NCBI RefSeq assembly: GCF_000718785.1
Contig: NZ_JOCA01000025.1
Location: 62,001-126,000 of the forward strand
DNA: 64,000 bases
Source of the DNA: Streptomyces sp. NRRL WC-3626
Lineage (GTDB): Bacteria; Actinomycetota; Actinomycetes; Streptomycetales; Streptomycetaceae
Direction of reading: 5' to 3'
Made by a program: the position numbers and the translations under genes. The notes beneath the pieces are model-generated. The model saw only the letters and a program-made list of their open reading frames with translations, made no database searches and had not been told where the DNA came from. Positions 43,904-55,218 of the stretch are shown here, piece by piece. Position 1 is the first letter of the stretch, and every line of letters begins with the position of its first letter.

Positions 43904-44553
43904 GAAGGAAGACCACCCGCACCCAGCCCTGGCACCCCCACGCCTGGCAGGTCCAGTCCCTGCTGCTCGCCTACCCGGACGAGCAGTTCGAGCAGCGCCT
44001 GGCCCTGGCGGCCCGGGTCGCCGCCACCCTCCCGGAACCCGTCGCCCACCCCTTGCTCCGCTTCACCGCCCACGCCGGACGGACGGCCGGCGCCGATCTG
44101 GCCACCGCCTACGTCGCCACCTTCGACCACCGCAAACGCTGCTGCCCCTATCTGACGTACTACGCCCACGGTGACACCAGGAAGCGCGGCCTCGCCCTGC
44201 TGCGGCTGAAACAGACGTACGCCGCGGCCGGCCGGCGCCTGACCGACGACGAACTGCCCGACCACCTCGCCGTCGTCCTGGAGTTCGCCGCCACGGACCC
44301 CGGGGCCGGACACCGCCTCCTCACCGAGCACCGTGCCGGCCTGGAACTGCTGCGCCTGGCCCTGACCGACGACGCCGCACCCTGGGCGCACGTCCTGGAC
44401 TCCGTCTCGGCCACCCTGCCCGCCCTCGCCGGCGACGACCGCGAAGCCGTCCTGCGCCTCGCCGCTCAGGGCCCGCCCGAGGAACAGGTCGGCCTCGACC
44501 CCTACGCGTCGCCCGTGTTCCTGCCCGACCCCGTCGTAGGAGGCCCCCGATGA
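43900..44553 (+). CDS. narJ: Nitrate reductase assembly chaperone (copy 2)
   Basis: The 217-residue NarJ chaperone has CCPYLTYYAHGDTRKRGLALL and LPDHLAVVLEFAA. It lacks the 35-residue Pro-rich tail of copy 1. Two adjacent Cys (KRCCPY) are specific to this copy. It overlaps narH2 and narI2 by 4 bp each. Confidence 0.93.
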   Translation: MRRKTTRTQPWHPHAWQVQSLLLAYPDEQFEQRLALAARVAATLPEPVAHPLLRFTAHAGRTAGADLATAYVATFDHRKRCCPYLTYYAHGDTRKRGLALLRLKQTYAAAGRRLTDDELPDHLAVVLEFAATDPGAGHRLLTEHRAGLELLRLALTDDAAPWAHVLDSVSATLPALAGDDREAVLRLAAQGPPEEQVGLDPYASPVFLPDPVVGGPR

Positions 44554-45317
44554 CCGCGCCCGCGCAGCCCCTCACCCTGGCGGTCGGGACCGGCACCGGC
44601 GGCATCCTGCTCTGGGTCGTCCTGCCCTATGTGGCCCTCGCCGTGTTCGTGCTCGGCCACATCTGGCGCTACCGCTACGACAAGTTCGGCTGGACCACCC
44701 GCTCCTCCCAGCTGTACGAACGGCGCCTGCTGCGCATCGGCAGCCCCCTGTTCCACTTCGGCATCCTCGTCGTGCTCCTCGGCCACATCGGCGGCCTCGT
44801 CATCCCCAAGAGCTGGACCGAGGCGGCCGGGATCAGCGAGCACATGTATCACATTGGCGCGGTCGTCCTCGGCACCATCGCGGGCGTCGCCACCCTGGGC
44901 GGACTTGCCATCCTGATCTACCGGCGCCGCACCGTCGGCCCCGTCTTCTCCGCCACGACCCGCAACGACAAGGCCATGTACGTCTCCCTCACGGTGACCA
45001 TCGGGCTCGGCCTGTCCGCCACGGTGGCCGCGAACCTCGTCGGCGGAGGATACGACTACCGCGAGACGATCTCCCCGTGGTTCCGCTCGATCTTCTACTT
45101 CCAGCCCGACCCGGACCTGATGACCGGCGCCCCGGTGCTGTTCCAGCTGCACGCGATCAGCGCCCTGCTGCTCTTCGCGGCCTGGCCGTTCACCCGGCTC
45201 GTCCATATGCTCACCGCGCCGCTGGGTTACCTCACCCGCCCGTACATCGTCTACCGCAGCCGTGACAGCCGCCTCGGCACCCGGCCGCCGCGCCGCGGCT
45301 GGGAACGCGTGGGGTGA
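44550..45317 (+). CDS. narI: Respiratory nitrate reductase gamma subunit (copy 2)
   Basis: The 255-residue diheme cytochrome b has five helices and His residues in FVLGHIWRY, GSPLFHFGILVVLLGHIGGL, FQLHAISALLLF and TRLVHML. The start overlaps the narJ2 stop and the 3' end converges on the sensor kinase 8 bp away. No VKOR gene follows, in contrast to copy 1. Confidence 0.94.
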   Translation: MTAPAQPLTLAVGTGTGGILLWVVLPYVALAVFVLGHIWRYRYDKFGWTTRSSQLYERRLLRIGSPLFHFGILVVLLGHIGGLVIPKSWTEAAGISEHMYHIGAVVLGTIAGVATLGGLAILIYRRRTVGPVFSATTRNDKAMYVSLTVTIGLGLSATVAANLVGGGYDYRETISPWFRSIFYFQPDPDLMTGAPVLFQLHAISALLLFAAWPFTRLVHMLTAPLGYLTRPYIVYRSRDSRLGTRPPRRGWERVG

Positions 45318-45325
45318 ACGGCCGT

Positions 45326-47473
<2,148 letters not shown>

Positions 47474-48064
47474 TTAGTGGATCCTGTCCGGCCCGGGGCC
47501 GCCCTGGTGGCGTTCGTAGTGCCGGCGGGTCTTCGCGCGGTTGCCGCAGGCCGCCATGGAGCACCACCGGCGGCGTCCGTTCCTGGACGTGTCGTAGAAC
47601 CGCAACCGGCAGTCGGGGTTGGCGCACTTGCGGATGCGGTCGGCCCCCTCCTCCAGCAGCCGCAGATAGACCTCGGCCGTACGCCAGGCGGCGAGCCAGC
47701 CGGGAGTGTCGGTCTCGACGACCGTCTCCGGGCCCTCCGTGCCCAGCAGATGCCGAACGCGCCCGTGGGCCAGCGTGTCGTTGAGCATCTCCCTGGACCG
47801 CTCGAGGCCGTGCCCCTCGCTGGTCACGAGCGAGTTCAGCGCGGTCCGCGTGGCCAGCAGCGCGCCGAGGGTCTCCTGGGTGTCGGGCGCGACGTCGGCG
47901 AGGCCGGCGGACGAGAGCCAGACCGCGAGTCCGCCGGGGCGTTCCAGCAGGTCATGAGCGCCACTGTCGTCGGTCCAGCGCGTGTTCAGCAGATCCAGCG
48001 GCAAGGGCTCCCCGAGCAGAGGGCGCGGGTCCGCGCCGACGGCCTGGGCTGGCTGGGTGTTCAT
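47474..48064 (-). CDS. ABATE/CGNR zinc-finger regulator
   Basis: The 196-residue protein has an N-terminal ABATE-type domain (LPLDLLNTRW opening) and a C-terminal CGNR zinc finger (CANPDCRLRFYDTSRNGRRR, then WCSMAACGNRAKTRRHYER). CGNR proteins are putative DNA-binding, ligand-responsive regulators. ATG 48064 is chosen over an upstream in-frame ATG because it gives the family start. It is divergent from a VOC protein gene across 177 bp with inverted repeats. Confidence 0.9.
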   Translation of the reverse strand: MNTQPAQAVGADPRPLLGEPLPLDLLNTRWTDDSGAHDLLERPGGLAVWLSSAGLADVAPDTQETLGALLATRTALNSLVTSEGHGLERSREMLNDTLAHGRVRHLLGTEGPETVVETDTPGWLAAWRTAEVYLRLLEEGADRIRKCANPDCRLRFYDTSRNGRRRWCSMAACGNRAKTRRHYERHQGGPGPDRIH

Positions 48065-48133
48065 GCGGTGCCCTTTCGTGTCGGGGGCCATGCCATCACA
48101 CCCATGAAGCATAACCGGCTAAGCAACTTTCAT

Positions 48134-48158
48134 CGGTTGACGCCGGGAGCGTCAACCG
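48134..48158. promoter_or_regulatory. Inverted repeat between CGNR and VOC genes
   Basis: CGGTTGACG (48134-48142) and CGTCAACCG (48150-48158) are perfect 9-bp arms around a 7-bp spacer. Related CCGGTTA/TAACCGG elements are at about 48114 and 48174. The right arm starts 92 bp before the VOC start. A binding site for the CGNR regulator is inferred. Confidence 0.5.
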
Positions 48159-48241
48159 TTAATTTGAAATTGACCGGTTAGGCGGGGATGCCTTGCTCAT
48201 CCCCGCTGGCCGGACGTACCCACCTCCTGGAAGGAACTCTC

Positions 48242-48706
48242 ATGACCACCCCTCCGTCCCCTGCCACCCTCAAGACCGGCCACATCGGCCTCAGCGTCAC
48301 CGATCTCGACCGCTCGCTGCCGTTCTACGCCCGCGTCTTCGGCTTCGAGACCCTCGCCGAAGGCAAGGAGGACACCCGCCGGTGGGCGTTCCTCGGCCGC
48401 GGCGACGACCTCGTCGTCACCCTCTGGCAGCAGAGCGAGGACGGCTTCGCCACCGGCACCGCCGGCCTGCACCACCTCTCCTTCCAGGTGGACACCCTCG
48501 ACGAGCTCGCCGCGACCGAGGCGGTGCTGCGCGAACTGGACACGGACTTCGTCCACGACGGCATCACGGCGCACGCCGAGGGCGCCGCGTCGGGCGGCAT
48601 CTTCTTCCGTGACCCCGACGGCATTCGTCTCGAGGTCTTCGTGCCGACCGGTGCACAGGGCGCGCCCGCCCCCGCCGGACAGGAGCCCACCTGCGGGTTC
48701 TTCTAG
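48242..48706 (+). CDS. VOC family protein (glyoxalase/dioxygenase-like)
   Basis: The 154-residue protein has a two-repeat VOC fold: TGHIGLSVTDLDRSLPFYAR and a second repeat starting GLHHLSFQVDTLDELA. It ends in FFRDPDGIRLEVFVP with the metal Glu. Metal-ligand His residues are in TGHIG and LHHLS. It ends with PTCGFF, unusual for the family. ATG 48242 follows GGAAGGA. Substrate unknown. Confidence 0.9.
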   Translation: MTTPPSPATLKTGHIGLSVTDLDRSLPFYARVFGFETLAEGKEDTRRWAFLGRGDDLVVTLWQQSEDGFATGTAGLHHLSFQVDTLDELAATEAVLRELDTDFVHDGITAHAEGAASGGIFFRDPDGIRLEVFVPTGAQGAPAPAGQEPTCGFF

Positions 48707-48864
48707 CACAGCCACGGCGCAGGGAGGTCCCGGCCCGCACCGGACGACGGGTGCGCGAGCCTTCCGGCGCACGGAGACGAGCTGTCGTCCGGGCGCGGCC
48801 CCGACACCCGGGGGACGCGCCCTCCCCGTCAGCGCGTGACACGCCGACACCGTGAGGAGCAGAC

Positions 48865-49761
48865 ATGAAGCCGTTCCACCGCGGCGAACTGGCCGTGCAG
48901 GAGAGAGCCGGTCTGAGTGAACGGGCCAGGGCGGTCTCGGCCGCCATCATGACCGAGATCCCGGCCGTGGCCGCGGACTTCCTGGCCGAGCAGCCGGTGC
49001 TTTTCATCGGCGCGGCCGACAGCAGCGGGAACGTCTGGTCCTCGCTCCTGACGGGGGAACCCGGATTCATCACCGTCAGCGGCCCCTCCTCCCTGAGCGT
49101 CGCCGCCACCCCCTCGACCGGCGACCCCCTGCACCGCACACTCGCCGAGCCGGCCCGCCTCGGCATGATCGCCCTGCAGCCCGGCACACGGCGGCGCATG
49201 CGCATGAACGGCACGGCACGCCCCACCGACGGCGGTCTGGAGATCCGGCTCGAGCAGATCTACGCCAACTGCCCGAAGTACATCCAGAAGAGGGAGCCTC
49301 ACTGGCAGCCGGCCGCTCCCGGCGAGCCCCGTGAAGGTGGTGCGCTCACCGGCGAGGACATCACGCTCGTCGAGAACACCGACACCTTCTTCATCGCCAC
49401 GACGGACACGGACGGCAACGCCGACGCTTCGCACCGCGGCGGCGACCCGGGCTTCCTCGAAGCCCTGAGCCCCCACCGTCTGCGCTGGCCCGACTACGTC
49501 GGCAACTCGATGTTCAACACCTTCGGAAACCTCGAAGTCAATCCCCGCGCAGGCCTGTTGATCCCCGACTGGACCACAGGAACCCTGCTGCACCTGACCG
49601 GCATGGCGGCCGTGGACTGGGACCCGGACCACGCGGCCGCCCTGCCGGGAGCGCAGCGCGTCGTGGACTTCACCGTCGAGCGCCTGATCCGTATCGACCA
49701 CGCCTCCCCGCTGCGCTGGAGCGCTCCCCAGTTCTCCCGCTTCAACCCCCCGACCAGGTAA
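48865..49761 (+). CDS. PNPOx-like flavoprotein, two-barrel type
   Basis: The 298-residue protein has two split-barrel (pyridoxamine 5'-phosphate oxidase-like) repeats: FIGAADSSGNVWSSLLTGEP in the first and FFIATTDTDGNADASHRGGD followed by YVGNSMFNTFGNLEVNPRAG in the second. It lacks the fused NAD/ferredoxin modules found in some relatives, but these are supplied by the next two genes. ATG 48865 has GAGGAG upstream. It is the first gene of a three-gene operon. Confidence 0.88.
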   Translation: MKPFHRGELAVQERAGLSERARAVSAAIMTEIPAVAADFLAEQPVLFIGAADSSGNVWSSLLTGEPGFITVSGPSSLSVAATPSTGDPLHRTLAEPARLGMIALQPGTRRRMRMNGTARPTDGGLEIRLEQIYANCPKYIQKREPHWQPAAPGEPREGGALTGEDITLVENTDTFFIATTDTDGNADASHRGGDPGFLEALSPHRLRWPDYVGNSMFNTFGNLEVNPRAGLLIPDWTTGTLLHLTGMAAVDWDPDHAAALPGAQRVVDFTVERLIRIDHASPLRWSAPQFSRFNPPTR

Positions 49762-49773
49762 AGGAACAAGCAC

Positions 49774-49992
49774 ATGACCGAGTCTCCCTTCACCGGTCTC
49801 GAAGTGATCGTCGACATGGGCCTGTGCGAGAGCCATGGCCAGTGTGTCTTCGCCGCACCGCAGGTGTTCGCCTTCGACGAGGACGACGTCCTGGTGTACG
49901 AGCCCGACCCGGACGTCTCCCAGTACGAGAAGGCCGTCGCCGCCGCGGCCGCATGTCCGGTGCGTGCGATCCGTATCGAGAGCACACGATGA
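49774..49992 (+). CDS. [3Fe-4S]-type ferredoxin
   Basis: The 72-residue ferredoxin has Cys18, Cys24 (CESHGQC, with a non-Cys residue at the usual fourth-ligand place) and Cys61 (AACPVRAI), the pattern of [3Fe-4S] ferredoxins that serve cytochromes P450. It overlaps the reductase gene by 4 bp. No P450 is in the window, so the electron acceptor may be the upstream flavoprotein or an unlinked P450. Confidence 0.92.
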   Translation: MTESPFTGLEVIVDMGLCESHGQCVFAAPQVFAFDEDDVLVYEPDPDVSQYEKAVAAAAACPVRAIRIESTR

Positions 49993-51203
49993 CCGAGCAG
50001 CCGACGCGCATGGTCGTCGTCGGTGCCTCACTCGCGGGGCTGAACGCGGCGCGCGCCCTGCGAGACCAGGGACACGCGGGCCCCATCACGTTGATCGGCG
50101 AGGAACCCCATGCCCCCTACGACAGACCACCCTTGTCGAAGGGGTTCCTCGTCTCCGGCGCGGACCACACGTCACTGGCCCTGGCGGACACAGCCGTCCT
50201 CGGGCTGACGGAACTTTACGGCCGACGGGCGGTCCACCTCGATACCGGCGAGCACACGGTGCATCTGGACGACGGCGGGAGTGTCCCGTACGACGGTCTC
50301 GTCATCGCCACCGGTGCCGGGGCCCGCTCCTGGCCCGGCCCGCTTCCTGCCACAGGTGTCCACACCCTCCGCACCCTCGACGACGCCACGGCGCTCAGAC
50401 GTGACCTCGGCACCGGGCCACGACGTGTCCTCGTCGCCGGTGGCGGCTTCATCGGAAGCGAAGCCGCGGCGACCGGCGCGGAGTTGGGGCACGACGTGAC
50501 CCTCGCCATCCGAGGGCCGGCGCCACTGCACCGGGTACTGGGGGAGGACGCGGCATCGTTCCTCTCGGACCTCCACCACACGGCAGGCGTATCGGTCCGG
50601 CCGTTCACCACGCTCACCGGGCTGCAAGGCGGCCGGCGCGTCACCTCGGTCACCCTCGACGGAGCATGCCAGGTGAACGCGGACACCGTACTCCTCGCCC
50701 TGGGAGCCGTTCCCCACACCGACTGGCTCACCGCGTCGGGCCTGCGGCTGGACGGAGGACTGGTCACCGACGTCCACACACGCGCCGTGGGAACGGACGG
50801 CCGGCCACATCCCACGATCGTCGCGGCGGGCGATGTCACACGGTTTCCCCATCCTCACGCATCGGGACTCCTCAGCCTCGGTCACTGGAGCAACGCGGTG
50901 GAACAGGCGCGCATCGCGGCGCGCACACTCCTCCACCCTCGTGCCCCCTCGGTCTACCGGCCTGTCGCGTCCTTCTGGTCGACCCAGTACGGCGTCCGCT
51001 TCCGTGCGGTGGGCCTGCCGAGGGAGGCCGACGAGTCCGTCACCCGTGAATACGACATCGGGCGCCGGCGCCTCAACGTCGCCTACTGCCGCGACGGACG
51101 GCTCGTGGGAGCACTCACGGCAAACCGTGCGGCGCACATCGCGCGGTACCGGGAACAGCTCGCAAGGGACTTGGAAACCCCCGTCGAAGCGCGTTCCGCA
51201 TGA
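49989..51203 (+). CDS. Ferredoxin reductase (FAD, NAD(P)H)
   Basis: The 404-residue BphA4/putidaredoxin reductase-type enzyme has an FAD motif VVGASLAGLNAARALR, a substrate-side mark YDRPPLSKGFL, an NAD motif VLVAGGGFIGSEAAA and a second FAD strand TIVAAGDVTRFP. The C-terminal reductase domain begins near SFWSTQYGVRFRAVG. It would reduce the adjacent ferredoxin. Confidence 0.93.
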   Translation: MTEQPTRMVVVGASLAGLNAARALRDQGHAGPITLIGEEPHAPYDRPPLSKGFLVSGADHTSLALADTAVLGLTELYGRRAVHLDTGEHTVHLDDGGSVPYDGLVIATGAGARSWPGPLPATGVHTLRTLDDATALRRDLGTGPRRVLVAGGGFIGSEAAATGAELGHDVTLAIRGPAPLHRVLGEDAASFLSDLHHTAGVSVRPFTTLTGLQGGRRVTSVTLDGACQVNADTVLLALGAVPHTDWLTASGLRLDGGLVTDVHTRAVGTDGRPHPTIVAAGDVTRFPHPHASGLLSLGHWSNAVEQARIAARTLLHPRAPSVYRPVASFWSTQYGVRFRAVGLPREADESVTREYDIGRRRLNVAYCRDGRLVGALTANRAAHIARYREQLARDLETPVEARSA

Positions 51204-51228
51204 CCACGGCAGCAGGACAGGGGCGAGG

Positions 51229-51600
51229 ATGAGAATCAAGGAGCTCGCGGACCGGGTCGGTGTCTCCACGCGTCTTCTGCGCTACTACGAAGAGCAGGGC
51301 CTTCTCGCACCGCGCCGTGAGGAGAACGGCTACCGATGCTACGACGAGGCGGCCGTGCGGCGGGTCGAGCACATTCGTGGACTGCTGAGAGCCGGACTGA
51401 CCACGGAGATCATCCGAGAGGTTCTGCCCTGCTTGGCCGCCGCCGCGAAATCCGAGTACGGCGACCCGGATTTCGTGCGCCGGATCGCAGCCGAAAGGGA
51501 GCGGCTGCGGGAGCGCGTCACCGTCCTGACGCGGAACCTCCAGGCCATGGACGAGTACCTGAGCGCCGTCTCCCGGGCATCAGCCGCCGAGGTCGCCTGA
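51229..51600 (+). CDS. MerR family regulator
   Basis: The 123-residue MerR protein has an N-terminal winged HTH (MRIKELADRVGVSTRLLRYY through GYRCYDEAAVRRV) and a C-terminal coiled coil (FVRRIAAERERLRERVTVLT). No metal-binding Cys pair is present apart from Cys near residue 67, so it is of the small-molecule or drug-responsive kind. ATG 51229 follows GGCGAGG. A palindrome lies between it and the MFS gene. Confidence 0.9.
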   Translation: MRIKELADRVGVSTRLLRYYEEQGLLAPRREENGYRCYDEAAVRRVEHIRGLLRAGLTTEIIREVLPCLAAAAKSEYGDPDFVRRIAAERERLRERVTVLTRNLQAMDEYLSAVSRASAAEVA

Positions 51601-51609
51601 CCGGCTTGC

Positions 51610-51627
51610 CTTCTCATCGATGTCAAG
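51610..51627. promoter_or_regulatory. MerR-type palindrome before the MFS gene
   Basis: CTTCTCATCGATGTCAAG is an imperfect 18-bp palindrome centred on CATCGATG, with TTGCCT upstream as a possible -35. MerR regulators bind such dyads between promoter elements. It lies about 95 bp before the MFS start. Confidence 0.45.
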
Positions 51628-51720
51628 GTTGCAGCATCGACTCGGCACCGCGTTCGCGGTGCGTCGAGACCCTGGCAGATCGCCGAACTCCGGCTTGGAT
51701 GTGCCAGAGAAGAAGGAAAA

Positions 51721-52950
51721 GTGACCAAGGTGCAGGACACGATCGTGCGGTCGCAGCGAGAGGACCGCCTCCCCATCGCAGCACTCGTCTCGCTCTTCAC
51801 GGCAGGCTTCATCACCACGCTCACCGAGGCCCTGCCCGCCGGAGTGCTCCCCCGGATGAGCGATGCGCTCGACGTCTCCGAGTCGGTGGCAGGCCAGACG
51901 GTGACCATCTACGCCGTCGCCACGATGCTCACGGCGATCCCCGTGGCGGTCGCCACGGCGAACTGGCCCAGACGGCGTCTCCTCGTCGTCGCGCTCGCCG
52001 GATTCCTCGTCGCCAACCTTGTCACAGCGTTCTCCGCCGACTACACCCTCACCATGGTGGCGAGGTTCGTCGCCGGTGCGGCGTCAGGCGTGACATGGAG
52101 CATCCTAGGCGGCTATGCACAGCGCATCGCGCCGGACGCGGTGAAGGGCAGGGCCATGGCCTTCGCCTTCGCCGGTACCCCCGTGGCTCTCGCCCTGGGG
52201 GTACCGGTCGGAGCGTTCCTCGGGCAGATCGTGGGCTGGCAGCTCACCTTCGGCCTGATGTCGGTGCTGGCCGCGGTGCTCATCGTCTGGACGCTGTGGA
52301 AGCTGCCCGACGTCCCCGGCCAGGAGGCGGCCGAGCGGCTTCCCCTGCGCAGTCTCCTCCGCATCCGGGGCCTTCGCACCATCCTGATCGTCACGGGCGT
52401 GTACGTGCTCGCCCACACCGTCCTCTACACGTACATCGCACCCGTGCTGGCGGGAGTCGGTCTCGCGGACCAGGTGCAGTGGATTCTGCTCGTCTTCGGT
52501 ATCGCCTCCATCCTGAGCATCTGGCTCACGGGTGTGTTCGTCGACCGGCATCACCGCCGCCTGACCCTGCTCAGTACGGCGCTCTTCGCACTGGCGGCGG
52601 TCGCGCTGACTCTCTGGGCACGGACCGCGATCGTGGACTATGCCGCGGTGGCGGCATAGGGGCTGGCGTTCGGCGGGGCCGCGACGCTGTTCCAGGGCGC
52701 GCTGATGGCGGCGGCTCGTGAACACGCCGACGCGGCACAGCCGTTGATGGTCACGATGTGGAACGGCGGGATCGGCCTCGGCGGCCTGATCGGCGGGGTC
52801 CTCCTCGCCGGCCTCGGTTCCGCGTCGCTCATGACCGTGGTGGCGGTCCTCGTCATCCTCACGCTGGCCGTCGTCGTCTCCGCGCGAACCTACGCGTTCC
52901 CCGGGTCACGTCCCGAAGACTCGGCGAAGCCGATCGACGCATCGAGCTGA
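51721..52950 (+). pseudogene. MFS transporter interrupted by in-frame TAG
   Basis: This is an Ara-like MFS exporter (LFTAGFITTLTEALPAGVLPR opening, GYAQRIAPDAVKGRAMAFAF loop) that reads 312 codons to TAG at 52657-52659. It then continues in the same frame (GLAFGGAATLFQGALMAAAR, GGIGLGGLIGGVLLAGLGSA) to TGA at 52948-52950. Full length would be about 409 residues, normal for the family. The last two or so helices lie after the stop. It is either a recent nonsense mutation or a base-call error; the G-tract just downstream raises the second option. GTG 51721 has GAAGAAGGA upstream. Confidence 0.75.
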
Positions 52951-52965
52951 CCTCGAGGGTACGGC

Positions 52966-53044
52966 GGGGGGGGGGGGGGCGGGGGGGGCGGCGGGGGCCG
53001 GGCGTGCGCGGGGGGGGGGCGCCGCCGGCGGGCCGGCGCGGGGG
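52966..53044. repeat. G-homopolymer low-complexity junction
   Basis: The plus strand holds a run of 14 G (52966-52979), a run of 8 G and another of about 10 G, mixed with GGCC/GCC blocks. Coding likeness of the MFS gene ends just before it and that of the ABC-F gene ends exactly at its other side. Such tracts are rare in Streptomyces DNA. It may be poor sequence at a contig join. Confidence 0.7.
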
Positions 53045-54490
53045 CGCCAGATCGACACGACGGCGCTGACCGTACGACAACTCGCCCATGCGCGAACCCA
53101 GTTCCGCCGGCCTGAAGAGGCCGAGGGAGAGCAGGGCGTCGGCGTGTTCGTCGGCGGCGCCCACACGGCCCAGCCCGAACGCCTCGGCCACCGCCAGATC
53201 CGGTGGCCACGGCGTCTCGTCCTGGCGCAGATGTCCCACCCGGCCCGGCACCCGCACCGTGCCCTCGTCCGGCCGCAGTTCACCGGCGAGCAGCTTCAGC
53301 AGCGTGGTCTTGCCGGCGCCGTTGGGACCGGTGACGAGAAGCCGGCCGCCCCGGCCGAGAGTGAGGGAACCGAGACGCAGGCGCTCACCCACGCGCACCT
53401 CCGCCAGCTGGACGGCGGGGAGTTGTGCGGTAGCGGTCTCCATGCTGTCCCCGACGTCCCCCGGGATCCCCAAGTGCACGCTGAAGGCCAGCGGGTCCGG
53501 CGGAGGTGCCACCGGGTTCGAGGTCAGCCGCTCCACCCGCTCGCGGGCGTTGCGGACGCGGGCCATGGCGCCGTGCGCCCGGCCACGGGCCCGGAAGCCG
53601 CCGTGGCCGAAGTTGGCCAGTGCCGCCTTGCGCGGGATGGCGCCGAGGCGGGCCGCCTGGCCAATGGCCAGGCGCTCGTTGCGGGCCAGCTCGGACCGCC
53701 AGTCCGCGTACTCCTGGAACCGGCGGCGGCGCTCCGCCGCCTTCGCCGCGCGGTAGCCGGCATACCCGTCGCCGTACCGGGTGACTCTCCCCGCCTCGGC
53801 CTCCAGGACCGTGGTGGTCAGGCGTTCCAGGAAGACGCGGTCGTGGGTGACCACGAGTACCGTGCCGCAGTGCGCCCGCAGTTGTGCCTCCAGCCACTCC
53901 ACGGCGTGGTCGTCCAGGTCGTTCGTCGGCTCGTCCAGAAGCAGCAGCTCCGGCCGGCCGGCGAGGACACCGGCCAGGGCGAGACGGGAGCGCTCACCGC
54001 CGGAGAGGGTCCCGAGGCGGCGCCCACGGCCCAGAGCCGGCAGGCCGAGGTGGTGCAGCGCGATGTCCACCCGGTGATCGGCGTCGTAGCCGCCCCGGGC
54101 CTCAAGGCGTGCGAGGAGTACGGCGTAGGCGGCGAGCGCCGCCCGGTTCTCGCCGTCACCGAGCGCCTGCTCGGCCCGGCGCAACTCCGCCTCCAGAGCA
54201 CGCAGGTCGGCCAGGGCCAGGTCGACGGCGTCCTGGACGGTGGCGGTCGGAGGGAGGGGGATGCTCTGCGGCAGATGGCCGACACCCCCCGCGGCGGTCA
54301 CGGCCACCTCGCCGCCGTCGGGGCTCTCCTGACCGGCGATCAGCCTCAGCAGGGTGGACTTCCCGGCGCCGTTGTCACCGATCAGCCCTGCCTTCTCACC
54401 CTGCTTCAGCGTGAAGGAGACCTGGTCGAGGACGGTGCGGCCGGGGTAGCGCTTGGTGACGTGGCACAGGGTGACTTGTGAGGTGTGCAT
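53045..54490 (-). pseudogene. ABC-F protein, 3' end lost
   Basis: The gene encodes an ABC-F ATPase (ribosome-protection or translation-factor type). Domain 1 is complete: Walker A GDNGAGKSTLL, signature LSGGERSRLAL, Walker B LLLLDEPTNDLDD. The linker (residues about 245-330) and Walker A of domain 2 (GPNGAGKTTLLKLL) follow, then the second signature MGELSYGQRRRVDLA. After this the frame runs into the G-tract and reads Pro/Arg junk, so Walker B, the switch His and the C-terminus of domain 2 are missing. ATG 54490 follows GGAGGGA. Confidence 0.8.
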
Positions 54491-54741
54491 GTTCGGGTCC
54501 CTCCTGGCCGCGTGGGCTTCAGCCCCGGGCCGGACAGCTGTGGACGATTGCACGGCGAGGCGCGGCGAAGGCGGAGCAGAGCTCTACGCGTCCGGCGCCG
54601 GTGATGTCACAGGGAACCCATACGGAGGACCGTACGGCACGGCGGGCGATTTGGCAAGACGGTCCGTCTCGTATCGCTGTGGGTGCGGGCGTGGAGGTGG
54701 CGGGCGCCGGTGCCCAGGTGAACTGATTATGATCTTGGGCT

Positions 54742-55023
54742 ATGTCTGTGCAGAGCTCTGAGAAGATCCCTTCCCGCAAACAGAGGCTTCAGGAGAAGCA
54801 GCGCCGCCAGTTGGCGGTGGTCGACACCGTGGACAAGGCCGAGGCGAAGGTCCGCAAGGCCGAGGTCGAACTGGCCGGGGCGGTAGCCGAGGCGGTGCAG
54901 GTGTTCGGCGACGAGCAGGCCGCCTCCGAGGGGCTCGACATGCCGGTCGAGGTGATCCGGCGCCTCGTCGGCATGGCGCAGGAGGAAGCGGCCGGCTCCG
55001 GCGACACCGCCGGAGCCCTCTGA
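54742..55023 (+). CDS. Small coiled-coil protein
   Basis: The 93-residue, charged, mostly helical protein (RKQRLQEKQRRQLAVVDTVD, KAEAKVRKAEVELAGAVAEA) has no signal or membrane segment. I do not recognise a domain. ATG 54742 is used. It is divergent from the ABC-F gene and separated from the zinc locus by 195 bp. Confidence 0.65.
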   Translation: MSVQSSEKIPSRKQRLQEKQRRQLAVVDTVDKAEAKVRKAEVELAGAVAEAVQVFGDEQAASEGLDMPVEVIRRLVGMAQEEAAGSGDTAGAL

Positions 55024-55218
55024 GTTCGCCGTTGGGCGGTCGTGCGCGCGGCTCCGGTCCTCTTGCCCGAACGGCCGCCGGACGGACGGCGGTTGCTCAC
55101 ATCGGGCCGCGTGCGGCCCCGCGGTTCGCGCGCCACGCGGAGAGGTCCCGCCGCCCCCACCGCACGCGCGGTGACGAGCCGGAGGCGCGCCGGGCGGGAC
55201 CGGCCCGGCGCGCACGCT

